A stretch of 64,000 nt of DNA. Source: Planctomycetaceae bacterium (lineage in GTDB: Bacteria; Planctomycetota; Planctomycetia; Pirellulales; UBA1268). Shown here piece after piece: positions 55,401 to 63,485 of the stretch. Where the stretch lies: positions 1 through 64,000 of the forward strand of contig CACORA010000005.1 in assembly GCA_902629495.1 (NCBI GenBank), read 5' to 3'. The notes under the pieces are model-generated. The model had not been told where the DNA came from. It ran no database searches and saw nothing but the letters and a program-made list of their open reading frames with translations. Every line of letters begins with the position of its first letter. Position 1 is the stretch's first letter. Both the position numbers and the translations under genes were made by a program.

Positions 55401-56405
55401 AAGCATGCGATAATCGTTCCGCCAAAACCATGCCTTGTCGGCGATAGCTCGATGGAGTACCGAGTTGTCTTGATCGTTTCCAGAGGGCTTTGCAAAAAGC
55501 TCTGCCATAAGTAGAGAAGCTAATCGTTTATACCCATTCTGCGAGAGATGGACGCCGTTGATCGTGAGAGGTGTCGGACTTTCTGCAAACCAACGTTGCG
55601 TTGGCGTGAATAAATCAACAAAAGCTATGTTGTTTGTCCTTGCAACATCTGCCATGGCCTTCGAATAGGCAGCAAGCATCTGATTTCGTGCAGTCGCATC
55701 TGGGAGCGCAAAGTCATCACGATGCTCCATGGCGATGGGAGAAGCAAGGACAAGACGTGGTGCACGGGAGCCATCTTTTCGATAGCTTCGTGATAGAGTG
55801 TGATGAACAAATGCATCCAGTTCGTCTTTAAAATTCTGAATACCATCCGAGCCTGCAAACGACTCATTAAAACCAAAAAAAGCAACAATAGTTGAGGCTT
55901 CTACAATGCGAAGCCATTCATCAGGCTGTGGGTAATGGCCTTCGCCAAAATGTCCATTGATCTCCGGATGGTATTTTTCAGCATTTGGAAACGCCCACGG
56001 ATGATCATTTCCTGAATCGGGACGAAAGCCAGCAGTGTGTCCAGGAAAACCCAGATTTCGAAACGTAATCGACTGCGTGGGGAATGCTCTGTACAGAAGT
56101 GTTTCAAAATAGTTGTAGTGTTCCATTCGTTCTGCCAGTCCATTCCCAACAAATACAAGTGTTTCACCAGAATCAAGTGAAAGCGGTAGCGTTGTTGGTT
56201 GTGGTTTTCCTTCAACGTCAACAGGTTGATGGAATGAGGGCCGTTCCTGATTCTCCTGTTGTTGTTGCGTTGGGGTAATTGTCGAGAGGACTTCAATGCC
56301 ATCACCTTCTACACTTTTGATTTCAGCTGCATCTCCAAACGTGGAGGTGAGAAAAACAAAGAGCATGGCTAGCAAGAACAGTTGTCGGGAAAAGACACGG
56401 AGCAC
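52452..56405 (-). CDS. Composite protein: SGNH-like, beta-propeller (TIGR02604-like), HEAT, two haem sites (TIGR02603-like)
   Basis: About 1,317 residues. I place the start at GTG 56405 because GAGG sits at 56412-56415, six bases upstream; an open TTG at 56417 has no ribosome site. Order: signal peptide 1-27; SGNH-like domain about 60-310 with 'NLGFPGHTAG', 'FFGFNESFAG' and 'NGVHLSQNGY' but with 'FVGNGLAERM' where GDS would be, so the catalytic Ser is missing; beta-propeller about 415-800 ('GNPCQMRFDNQGRLWVSTLPSYPHY', 'PCDLEIAPDGSLYFLDWHN'); HEAT-like helices about 830-990; cytochrome with CMTCH near 1002; TIGR02603-like end with CATCH near 1175 ('LTEKDDASTREHLIESILRPSEKIKKGFQS'). Exported; likely interacts with glycans and transfers electrons. 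Exact task unknown. Confidence 0.9.
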   Translation of the reverse strand: MLRVFSRQLFLLAMLFVFLTSTFGDAAEIKSVEGDGIEVLSTITPTQQQQENQERPSFHQPVDVEGKPQPTTLPLSLDSGETLVFVGNGLAERMEHYNYFETLLYRAFPTQSITFRNLGFPGHTAGFRPDSGNDHPWAFPNAEKYHPEINGHFGEGHYPQPDEWLRIVEASTIVAFFGFNESFAGSDGIQNFKDELDAFVHHTLSRSYRKDGSRAPRLVLASPIAMEHRDDFALPDATARNQMLAAYSKAMADVARTNNIAFVDLFTPTQRWFAESPTPLTINGVHLSQNGYKRLASLLMAELFAKPSGNDQDNSVLHRAIADKAWFWRNDYRMLNGVHAYGRRWAPYGNFNYPEEIEKIRQMTVLRDQNIWRIAKRQTTSLSVDDSQSRSLSPVETNYVESEKNGSTTYITQEAELMPMFTLPDGYAVSLFASEQQFPNLGNPCQMRFDNQGRLWVSTLPSYPHYKPGDDRPNDKILIYEDTNGDGRADKEIVFADGLHMPIGFELTPEGVYLSQEPFLMLLKDTDGDSRADTTEYLLDGFDSHDTHHAISAFDSDHGGGIYMCEGRFLHSQVETPWGPERMTDGGVWRFDPHSWKVERVMQTDVSNPWGVAHDAFGQTFVNDASSGSHFWMLGYSIKMPHAAEIEKVSKFNYEHHIRPTSGSEFISSRHFPDEVQGDYLYANTIGFLGIKDFSVVEDGSEIKGQFRQNLIQSSDGNFRPCDLEIAPDGSLYFLDWHNTLIGHMQHSARDPLRNSVYGRIYRITYPSRPLVTPPKVAGASLDILFENLKLPEMNARKRSQRELRGRDASAVISKAEAFASAHPSDVQVQLESLWATWGHQQPSLTLLDRCMKASDHRVRAAAVRVVRHCLHLIKHPEHYLVEAAQDPHPRVRLEALSAASWLGGKRGAEIALTVASQPTDRWIRNALNSAMLTLGDQAEQLVNTNAFDSNKIIDDVEKLFARTLPGAAKPKNVRTKSKKFSDKEFRRVYELGQMVFYKEGSCMTCHRDHGKGVTGIYPPLVGSEWVTGEKDRLIKLTLHGIWGPIRVAGKQYEPARGVPPMTAIGMMFTDSEIAAVLTYVRNSWGNDAATIRESDVAKIRSETRSRRKFYNPEELIAEHPFPEGSRPALVEDKPVNPQLPSMLNKEPLKQLVADASTRGNAVRGAKLFFNEKVACATCHAVSYGYQLGPHLTEKDDASTREHLIESILRPSEKIKKGFQSVNVITAEGQLLSGFLVSQDDTQIVLSLPADQGQKRLIPMDDIDDIIEQPISTMPVGLVAQLKDRNAFLDLAKFVFAVSDGGKSEMKKLKKAAGISD

Positions 56406-56759
56406 AAAACACCTCAAAGGAAAAAAGGCGAAGAAATAAATAAAAAAGTCTGGTACTTAGTTAGAACCTATCACACTGTATTCTAGAAGGTGATGAGAGA
56501 AAAACACGCAAAAAGACGTGCGTTCAGCGTATGCGCCTACAAAATCAATACGTGGAAAGTGTTTAGGCAGTTAGCAGATTCATCAACAGCATCATCCATA
56601 TGTTGCAAACTGTACTTTCAATGGAAAATCCCTCGACCGTCCATTTCTCTACTGGTTGGAGATTGCAGCAGGAGGAACACTTTGTTTCCAGATGAGTAGT
56701 ATTGCTCAGACATGGACTGACGTCCGCCCGCCGTCACATGGAGCACAGGGATTATAAAA
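56406..56759. other. Intergenic region (354 bp), nothing recognised
   Basis: No gene, RNA or repeat is supported. The part next to the composite gene is A/T-rich (runs of A on the plus strand near 56425-56450) and may hold its promoter. A plus-strand open frame of 69 codons (56490-56699) has no ribosome site and no recognisable product. Confidence 0.45.
56412..56415 (-). promoter_or_regulatory. GAGG ribosome site deciding the GTG start of the composite protein
   Basis: Read on the minus strand GAGG lies six bases before GTG 56405. It overlaps the competing TTG at 56417-56415, which therefore cannot use it. Confidence 0.55.
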
Positions 56760-58535
56760 TCATTGCTCAATTCTCTTAAGCAATAGAAGACGGAAATCCA
56801 TGACCTGTGCTCCTGGGATATTACTTGCTTGGAGTTTCAATTTGCCCCGACCCTTTTTGAGTCGGATCGTACCAAGTGTCATCCGACGAAAGTTTTTTAC
56901 ATATGATTCTGTGCGTTCAAAGCGATCGTGTTCCATACCGGAGAGGGGTGGATCATGCGGTTCGCTGATTTTTCCGATTAAAGCAGAGTCTCCAAAACTG
57001 AGTGTTATGGTAGAGCCAATATCTTTCTTCGGGCAGGTGTAGAAAATATCGACCTGATACGTGCCTGTCATCCCAACATTGCATTCCCACGTGATAGCAT
57101 CTTCGATGTGTGTCCAGTTTGTAAAAAAAGAGTTATTTGGAAAACGATTGGACCGTTCAATATGCCCATGAGCGACTCCATCACGAGCGGGGATCTGTGT
57201 GAGATCCGTATCAGGATGACCAATTGTGAAAGGGCGATGATCAAATTCTTTTCCGTAATCAACGAGTAAATCCTTGCGAAAGGTCTCAGCTATCTTCTTG
57301 AGTTTTTTTTCAACATCAGGCTGTTCTTTGTTGATCGCGACGTTCTGTCCAGGATCTGAATATATGTCGTAGAGCTGTCCATTATGATCAAGGCGAAACC
57401 GTTGTGTTCTTACAGATATTTTATTCTTCCAATGATGCACAAGAGTACGATCGATTGTGCGTGAGGCACCTGAGAGAAGAGGTGCAACACTCACGCCATC
57501 AAGCGGATTGGTTCCAACGACCTGGACTCCTGCCAATTCAGTGAGTGTTGGCATTAAGTCCATGACAGAACAGATCTCAGGAATCTTCGTACCTGCCTCT
57601 ATCTTAGATGACCAACGAATAAATAATGGCGATCGAACACCACCTTCATCCGTTGATCCCTTCCGTCCTCGCATTCCACCATTCCACCGAGCGCCATTGG
57701 GCCCGTTATCACAAAAGTAGACTACAATGGTGTTATCAGCCAGCTTGAGTTCATCAATTTTGGCGAGAAGACGACCGACATTCCAGTCAATATTTTCACA
57801 CATAGCAAGTGCTGCTCTGGTGTGATTGATTTTTTCAGATTGCTTCTTGGGATGATCTTGAGTCAGTTGCTTGTCTTTAAATTTTTCCCACCATGTATTG
57901 GGAACCTGCATGGGTGAATGTGGTGTGTTGTATGGAAGATAAATGAAAAATGGTTCGTGCTGATGCTGTTCAATATATGAAAGAGCACGATCCGTAAGGT
58001 CATCGACAATAAATCCGTTGCCAGTCACAAGTTGACCATTGTGTTCAAGCATTGGACTGAAGTAGTTGCCCCAGTGACCCGAACAAAAACCATAGAATTC
58101 CTCAAAGCCACGAGCATTCGGATGGTAAGGATACTGCATGCCGCTATGCCATTTTCCAAAAGCAGCTGTTTTGTAACCAGCATTTTGAAAAAGCTCACTG
58201 ATCATCGTTTCATCAGCATTCACTCGCTCCCCACCCTCTGATGTGGAATACACCCCACAGCGAACATGATGCCGGCCTGTAAGAAATTCAGCGCGTGTTG
58301 GTGAGCAGACAGGACTTACGTAAAAGCGATCGAACTGTGCGCCGCTGCGAGCGAGGCGATCAATATTTGGTGTCTCAATAGCAGTATTACCATGAAGGCT
58401 CAGGTCGCCCCATCCTTGGTCATCGGTGAGAATAACCACAATGTTTGGATGTTCCTGAGCACGACTTGTGTCCAGTGGAAGTGATAATCCAACCAGAACA
58501 AACCACGACATGATATACAGTTGATTCTTGAACAT
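56760..58535 (-). CDS. Arylsulfatase with C-terminal beta-sandwich-like domain
   Basis: A 591-residue exported sulfatase. Signal peptide about 1-26 ('TSRAQ'). Metal site 'NIVVILTDDQGWGDLSLHGN' (D38/D39), formylglycine site C77-S-P-T-R81-AEFLTG, 'KTAAFGKWHSGMQ', 'YFCDNGPNGARWNGGMRGRKGSTDEGGVRSPLFI' in pieces. These fit the arylsulfatase A-like group. After the sulfatase (about residue 440), the last 130 residues ('WECNVGMTGTYQVDIFYTCPKKDIGSTITLSFGDSALIGKI', 'GTIRLKKGRGKLKLQASNIPGAQVMDFRLLLLKR', in shorter pieces) look like a beta-sandwich of the carbohydrate-binding kind. Next gene upstream is the YVTN/di-haem gene, 68 bp away. Confidence 0.93.
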   Translation of the reverse strand: MFKNQLYIMSWFVLVGLSLPLDTSRAQEHPNIVVILTDDQGWGDLSLHGNTAIETPNIDRLARSGAQFDRFYVSPVCSPTRAEFLTGRHHVRCGVYSTSEGGERVNADETMISELFQNAGYKTAAFGKWHSGMQYPYHPNARGFEEFYGFCSGHWGNYFSPMLEHNGQLVTGNGFIVDDLTDRALSYIEQHQHEPFFIYLPYNTPHSPMQVPNTWWEKFKDKQLTQDHPKKQSEKINHTRAALAMCENIDWNVGRLLAKIDELKLADNTIVVYFCDNGPNGARWNGGMRGRKGSTDEGGVRSPLFIRWSSKIEAGTKIPEICSVMDLMPTLTELAGVQVVGTNPLDGVSVAPLLSGASRTIDRTLVHHWKNKISVRTQRFRLDHNGQLYDIYSDPGQNVAINKEQPDVEKKLKKIAETFRKDLLVDYGKEFDHRPFTIGHPDTDLTQIPARDGVAHGHIERSNRFPNNSFFTNWTHIEDAITWECNVGMTGTYQVDIFYTCPKKDIGSTITLSFGDSALIGKISEPHDPPLSGMEHDRFERTESYVKNFRRMTLGTIRLKKGRGKLKLQASNIPGAQVMDFRLLLLKRIEQ

Positions 58536-58603
58536 ATAAGATTCTCAAGAGACAAAAAGAAGAGGAAAAGCAAACGATTCGCAATGCTCGAATAGGTACG
58601 ATT

Positions 58604-61600
58604 CTATGAAGATGACTCTGAAGCACGAATCATTCGCACGTGGACTGGTTCAGGCAGCCCGATGACCATGTCCAGTGTATCTTTATCAATAAGCGTGTAA
58701 CGAATTAAGATACCCCCCTGCGTTCCATCACCTTCAGTGAACCCAAGGCGGAGAATTGCTTTACCATCCTTATTAAACTCCCATGTTCCTCGATGAGATG
58801 AGCCCGTGCTATCAGCACCAACATGGAGAATATCTCCATCAGCAGCATTCACGCTTATCAGGGAGACCGTTGTTCTTGTTCTGGATTCAGACCTCTGCTC
58901 AATCACTCGTTCTTTGATTTGCCACCGAAATGTGAATCGAAGCCCTTTGCCGCCTGAGTCTTTATCTACCCAAGTCCCTAAAAGTGACGACCAGTTGTTT
59001 TGCTGAAGTATTGAGGCGAGCGTCTGTGCGGGTGCAGTATCTTTTACATGAACAATAAAGTCATTACTGAACTGCCCATCTGGATTTTGTAGCTGTAATA
59101 AATGCATGCCTCCATCTGGAAGGTCTGCCAGTTGTATGGAAATCAGCTCATTCTTCCGAAGTGAAAGAATACTTTCCGCGCGTGAGCCGTCGAGATATAC
59201 CTGAGCATTTTTCTTGATGTGACGACCACTGATCTCCATTGTTTTGTTATTGGGGTGAAGAACGGGAAAAGACTGCGGCCCACGTTGTTTTTCAATAGAG
59301 CCAACGGTCCAGATGGCTGGCTGAGGAGAATCAACATTACAGTTTTTTCCGTGCCGTGCTGTCAGAGTCATAATGAGTTCACCTTCCCGCACTCGCTCTA
59401 GGAGCTCATCGTGCTTTATTGACAATATCCCAGAGGCATTTCGGTAGACGTTATCAGCATCCAACTGAAGATGGATTCGTTGTGGAAGAGTATCCTTGAT
59501 CAGCACACCATCTGCTTCCAAGACAATAGCACCTTGTTCTGACGCACGCTCGAGAGCGCCTAGGAGATCAGCCTGTGCATCGCTGTTGGATGATTCTTTG
59601 CTAAGAGTCAGTTGTCTTCCAAAGGCTCCTGAAAAGCCAGTACTCATCTCAAGCACCATATCCCAAACAGGATTAAATCGTTCTCGACCGCCCCAGGAAA
59701 AACGCCAGATTTTTTCTTCAGATTGACCTTTGTCAGCAACACGACTGTAAAAAGGAAAATCAATAATATTCAGCCGTCCTTGGGGCAGAATTAGAAACCG
59801 GTCATACGCGCCACGCCATGTGGGTGCATCCATACCGGTGCCGGGAGTATTCGTGCTCACAAGGTGGGGCATGCGATGGCAGTTCCCACAGATATTAGCT
59901 TTTTTCTTTGATGGATCGTCATCACCAAGAATATGAAATAATTCAAAACCTTTTCTTGCTCGCTCAGTGACAACGCTTGTGTACGGTCGACGTTGTGATG
60001 GAGGAAATGGAATGCTGAGTAGAAATCGCGCCATATCATCTCTTTGTTCAGAAGATAAACGTCCGATTTTTCCTTCATCATTTCGTTGTTTGTCATCGAC
60101 AAAAATCATTGTTGAAGCGAGCCCACCATCAATGAGGTGACGGATTCGACTCAGAGGATTGAGTAAGTCAGTATTTGGTTCATCACTGCCATGAACATTT
60201 GCACTATTATTTCCACCATAGGGATCACCTGGAATGCCATCCCAGTGATAGGGTTCTGTATCTCGAAGACCACGAACTGGCATGGTCGAGCGTGGCATAA
60301 TCTGATTTCCACCTGTGACAATGGGTGTTTTTAAAACCCACAGGAGCTGGTCAGTATGCCCATCAGGATGACAGCTCGCACACGAAAATGTCCCAGTGGA
60401 TGAACTCGATGCCGTTTCAAAGGCGATTCGACCGCGTTTGATTGCTGGTGGGGTCGGATCCGCAAGAGCTATCGTTGTTTGCACATGTGGTGTCCGCGAA
60501 TCAGTCAGGTCAATCAGGCTGACTGAGTTGGCGACAGCATTGAAAACCCAGGCTGACTGTAGTGTTCCGTGGTGATGATCAAGAACAATTCCACGTGGCA
60601 CCGCATCGACATCCACAGAGCCCAATACTTCGCCACTCTTCGCATTGATCGTAAGAATTTTATCAGATCCAGCAGATGAGATGACAAGTGTTGTGCCATC
60701 GTCACTGACTTGTACTGCAAATGGTGTTGCAACAGCAGCGTCTGGATCAGGGTGAATGGGTGGAAGTGGCTCCAGATCAATGCGGTGAATCGTATCAACT
60801 GATCCGTGTGCATTAAAACGGACGCGGGTTATTTGATTAAGGAATGCCCGATTGTCAAGTTCTTTCAACGAATGCTGCTGTGTACCTGCACGACCGTTCA
60901 GATGGTTTTGTGCATCGGTTTGAGTAATGAACACAGTGCCCGCTGAATCAACAGTCACTCCATAGAGTAACGTACCGAGCGATTCAACAGTCTCTACAAG
61001 CTTATCGGTTGTGGTATCGAATACGAACAGATCGCGGTCTGGAACTTTCGGGTGTTTGATGATGTCAACGACGTGGCCGATGGAAAGCACATTGTTGTGG
61101 GTGATGGAATGTTCCCACGCATCAAATGTGATGAGATTGTCATCGATCGACTCTTTCCTGCCGCCTGAAAGCTGTGTTTTGTTATTTGACTCGAAGGGCA
61201 CGACATACAGGTGGCCATTGCTCACTGTTATAGCTCGAGGATCCTGGGCAGGAATGGTGAGTTTCTTTGTGATGCGACGCGTTTTGACATCAATAACAGC
61301 AATTTGATTCTCTGATGAGAGTGCGACATATGCTTTTTCATTGCTAGCAAATGCAATCCCAACAGGTTCATCAAAAGTGGTTGCTCGATCAGGATTAAAC
61401 TCCTGAACAGTAGCAATGATATTGAGATAGGATGGGCTATCGGGATCATTGTCAATCACACTGACTGAGTCGGAAACATGATTGGACACCCAGACTTCAA
61501 GTCCATCAGGGCGGATAGCCAAGCTGACTGGGTCGACGCCAACTGCAATCCGATCAATGACCATGCATGTGGTGATGTCAATAATGTCAACGGTGTCTGC

Positions 61601-61837
61601 AGCCGTGTTCGTAACGAAAACATGGTCACGGCACAGAGCAATGGGTCTCGAGTGAGGGCTCACAAATATAGGATGACCAACCTCACGCTGCTTTGTGAAA
61701 ACACCATCCTCTTTTCCCTGACTGACTGGAGCAGCTCTGACGCTCGTAGAAAGAACGAGCGGAATCCATTGAAGAACACTGAGTCCTGTGATTGAAAGAA
61801 TGAAAAACAGCTGAAACGATCGGATCGGTTTCTTCAT
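58604..61837 (-). CDS. YVTN beta-propeller / di-haem cytochrome c peroxidase-like exported protein
   Basis: A 1,077-residue exported protein. ATG 61837 follows AAAGGAAA and begins the signal peptide (to 'VRAAP'); upstream frame to 62092 is ignored. Order: seven-bladed YVTN-type propeller about 50-440 ('VFVTNTAADTVDIIDITTCMVIDRIAVGVDPVSLAIRPDGLEVWVSNHVSDSVSVID' in pieces); a di-haem region with CASCH near 486 ('GRIAFETAS', 'MPVRGLRDTEPYHWDGIPGDPYGG') and CGNCH near 649, with cytochrome c peroxidase-like spacing; a beta segment with IPT/TIG character about 890-970 ('VYLDGSRAESI'); a C-terminal lipocalin-like beta domain ('LLGTWVDKDSGGKGLRFTFRWQIK', 'HRGTWEFNKDGKAILRLGF'). It may link a surface binding propeller with redox chemistry; the acceptor is unknown. 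Confidence 0.85.
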   Translation of the reverse strand: MKKPIRSFQLFFILSITGLSVLQWIPLVLSTSVRAAPVSQGKEDGVFTKQREVGHPIFVSPHSRPIALCRDHVFVTNTAADTVDIIDITTCMVIDRIAVGVDPVSLAIRPDGLEVWVSNHVSDSVSVIDNDPDSPSYLNIIATVQEFNPDRATTFDEPVGIAFASNEKAYVALSSENQIAVIDVKTRRITKKLTIPAQDPRAITVSNGHLYVVPFESNNKTQLSGGRKESIDDNLITFDAWEHSITHNNVLSIGHVVDIIKHPKVPDRDLFVFDTTTDKLVETVESLGTLLYGVTVDSAGTVFITQTDAQNHLNGRAGTQQHSLKELDNRAFLNQITRVRFNAHGSVDTIHRIDLEPLPPIHPDPDAAVATPFAVQVSDDGTTLVISSAGSDKILTINAKSGEVLGSVDVDAVPRGIVLDHHHGTLQSAWVFNAVANSVSLIDLTDSRTPHVQTTIALADPTPPAIKRGRIAFETASSSSTGTFSCASCHPDGHTDQLLWVLKTPIVTGGNQIMPRSTMPVRGLRDTEPYHWDGIPGDPYGGNNSANVHGSDEPNTDLLNPLSRIRHLIDGGLASTMIFVDDKQRNDEGKIGRLSSEQRDDMARFLLSIPFPPSQRRPYTSVVTERARKGFELFHILGDDDPSKKKANICGNCHRMPHLVSTNTPGTGMDAPTWRGAYDRFLILPQGRLNIIDFPFYSRVADKGQSEEKIWRFSWGGRERFNPVWDMVLEMSTGFSGAFGRQLTLSKESSNSDAQADLLGALERASEQGAIVLEADGVLIKDTLPQRIHLQLDADNVYRNASGILSIKHDELLERVREGELIMTLTARHGKNCNVDSPQPAIWTVGSIEKQRGPQSFPVLHPNNKTMEISGRHIKKNAQVYLDGSRAESILSLRKNELISIQLADLPDGGMHLLQLQNPDGQFSNDFIVHVKDTAPAQTLASILQQNNWSSLLGTWVDKDSGGKGLRFTFRWQIKERVIEQRSESRTRTTVSLISVNAADGDILHVGADSTGSSHRGTWEFNKDGKAILRLGFTEGDGTQGGILIRYTLIDKDTLDMVIGLPEPVHVRMIRASESSS

Positions 61838-62225
61838 GTGTTTTTCCTTTATTTCTTTCACTAAGTAACAAAAGATGGAAAATACGAGAACAACTAAGAA
61901 ACGTATTGTAAAGGAGATTGGGTGGCAGGTGGATTGTTCTTTTGTGGATTTGTAAAGAGGCTGTGTTGGGATGGTACTGTGAGTCATCAAGATACTATTT
62001 TTTCTGACAAACACACATCTCTTAACCACGCGTTGACCATATTCGTGGACATAAGAAGATGAGAAAGAAAACATATGAGATTCACGGATCACTCCCTCTA
62101 TTTAGCATGATTTGCCGCCGTTTTAGCGAGAAGCTATCTTTATATTATGGATATGGTTTTTGTTATGTCTCGTAGTGAAATAGTGGTGATTTCATTGCAT
62201 TGCATTTGAGAGGATAACGTATCCC
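61838..62225. other. Divergent intergenic region (388 bp) before the DUF1552 gene
   Basis: No gene is supported. It lies between the minus-strand YVTN/di-haem gene and the plus-strand DUF1552 gene and so must hold both promoters. A weak sigma-70-like pair on the plus strand (TTGCCG at 62112-62117, TATCTT at 62135-62140, 17-base spacer) is possible. The ribosome site for DUF1552 is GAGAGGA about ten bases before ATG 62226. Confidence 0.4.
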
Positions 62226-63485
62226 ATGAACAATTATTTCACACTGAATCGTCGACGTTTCCTACAAGGGACAGGGAGTGCGCTAGCACTGCCAGGCCTA
62301 GAAAGTTTTGGAAGCGAAGGCAAGGCCATCACATCTCAGCCCAAGCGTTTGGTTTGCGTCGGCAACCATCTGGGTTTTTATCCCGGTCATTTCTTTCCGG
62401 ATATTGCCGGGAAGGACTATGTGCCCACGTCGACACTCAAGCCACTTGAGATGCATCGGGATGATATAACAGTATTTTCACACCTCGATCACGGACTGAA
62501 TGGCGGACATAAAGCGGTACAAGGTTTTCTGACCAGTATCAAAAAAGAAGAAGCTTCCGGTTTCCCAGAAAAAAATATTTCACTTGATCAACTCGCAGCA
62601 GAACATGTCGGTAGTGAAACACGTTTTTCTTCTATCAATACCGGGATTGAAAAAGGCACTGATATGTGTTGGACGCGAGCCGGTGTCCATGTGCCACCAA
62701 TCAACAACCCTTCGACATTGTTTCGAGGGCTCTTTGTCGATTTGCCCAAAGGCTCTATCGAGAGTGAGCATGTGAGGCTGTCACACCGTGGCAGCGTGCT
62801 CGATGCATTAAGTGATTCAGCTCATGCCCTAGATCGAACCCTGAGTGCAGCAGATCACCATAAGTTAGAACAATACCTGACATCAGTTCGTGACGTTGAA
62901 CGACGTTTGCAGATGTCAAAAGCTTGGCTTGATCGACCGAAGCCAGCATCACCAATTGATGAAGTTCTTGACGAGGAGCGACAACATATTGATGAGTTAG
63001 CCCTTCTCTATGATTTGATGGCGTTAGCTCTCCAGACAGATTCGACACGTGTTACAACGCTAGAGACCGGATTAGGCTTCCGCACATCAGAGTTGAATCT
63101 TGGTAGTTATCACGGCCTATCTCATCACGGCAAGTCAGAGGATCGGATTGGTCAACTTCAAATCATCGATGCCTTTCTTGTAACCAAACTCAGTGACTTT
63201 ATATCTCAATTGAAAGAGGCACAGATTTTTGACAGCACACTGATTGTATTCGGCAGTGGTATGAGTGATGGTTCGGTTCACAGTAATCGAAATCTTCCAG
63301 TACTCCTTGCTGGTGGTGGATGTGAACACCAAGGGCATATTGTCTGTCCCAGTGCCCAACATGAACGGATACCTCTTTCAAATCTATGGCTCTCAGTGTT
63401 GCATTGGTTTGGGGTTGATGCTGATCACTTTGGACGAAGTACGGGAACATTTTCTCCTATGCGTTTGGGTGAGGGGCGATCGTGA
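62226..63485 (+). CDS. DUF1552 family protein, Tat-exported (module F)
   Basis: A 419-residue protein with a twin-arginine leader ('LNRRRFLQGTGSALALPGLES'). DUF1552 is related to DUF1501; landmarks are 'KRLVCVGNHLGFYPGHFFPD', 'VFSHLDHGLNGGHKAVQGFLT', 'ISLDQLAAEHVG', 'YLTSVRDVERRL', 'TDSTRVTTLETGLGF', 'YHGLSHHGKSEDRIGQLQIIDAF' and 'LIVFGSGMSDGSVHSNRNLPVLLAGGG' in shorter parts. Function unknown; typically next to DUF1587/DUF1592 cytochrome proteins, as here: the next gene starts inside its stop codon (GTGA, four-base overlap). Export in folded form through Tat is inferred from the leader. Confidence 0.92.
   Translation: MNNYFTLNRRRFLQGTGSALALPGLESFGSEGKAITSQPKRLVCVGNHLGFYPGHFFPDIAGKDYVPTSTLKPLEMHRDDITVFSHLDHGLNGGHKAVQGFLTSIKKEEASGFPEKNISLDQLAAEHVGSETRFSSINTGIEKGTDMCWTRAGVHVPPINNPSTLFRGLFVDLPKGSIESEHVRLSHRGSVLDALSDSAHALDRTLSAADHHKLEQYLTSVRDVERRLQMSKAWLDRPKPASPIDEVLDEERQHIDELALLYDLMALALQTDSTRVTTLETGLGFRTSELNLGSYHGLSHHGKSEDRIGQLQIIDAFLVTKLSDFISQLKEAQIFDSTLIVFGSGMSDGSVHSNRNLPVLLAGGGCEHQGHIVCPSAQHERIPLSNLWLSVLHWFGVDADHFGRSTGTFSPMRLGEGRS

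Noticed and set aside
61838..62092. Upstream extension of the YVTN/di-haem gene to 62092
   Set aside because: The extension adds 85 residues before a proper signal peptide with its own AAAGGAAA site at 61837; exported proteins should start at the leader.
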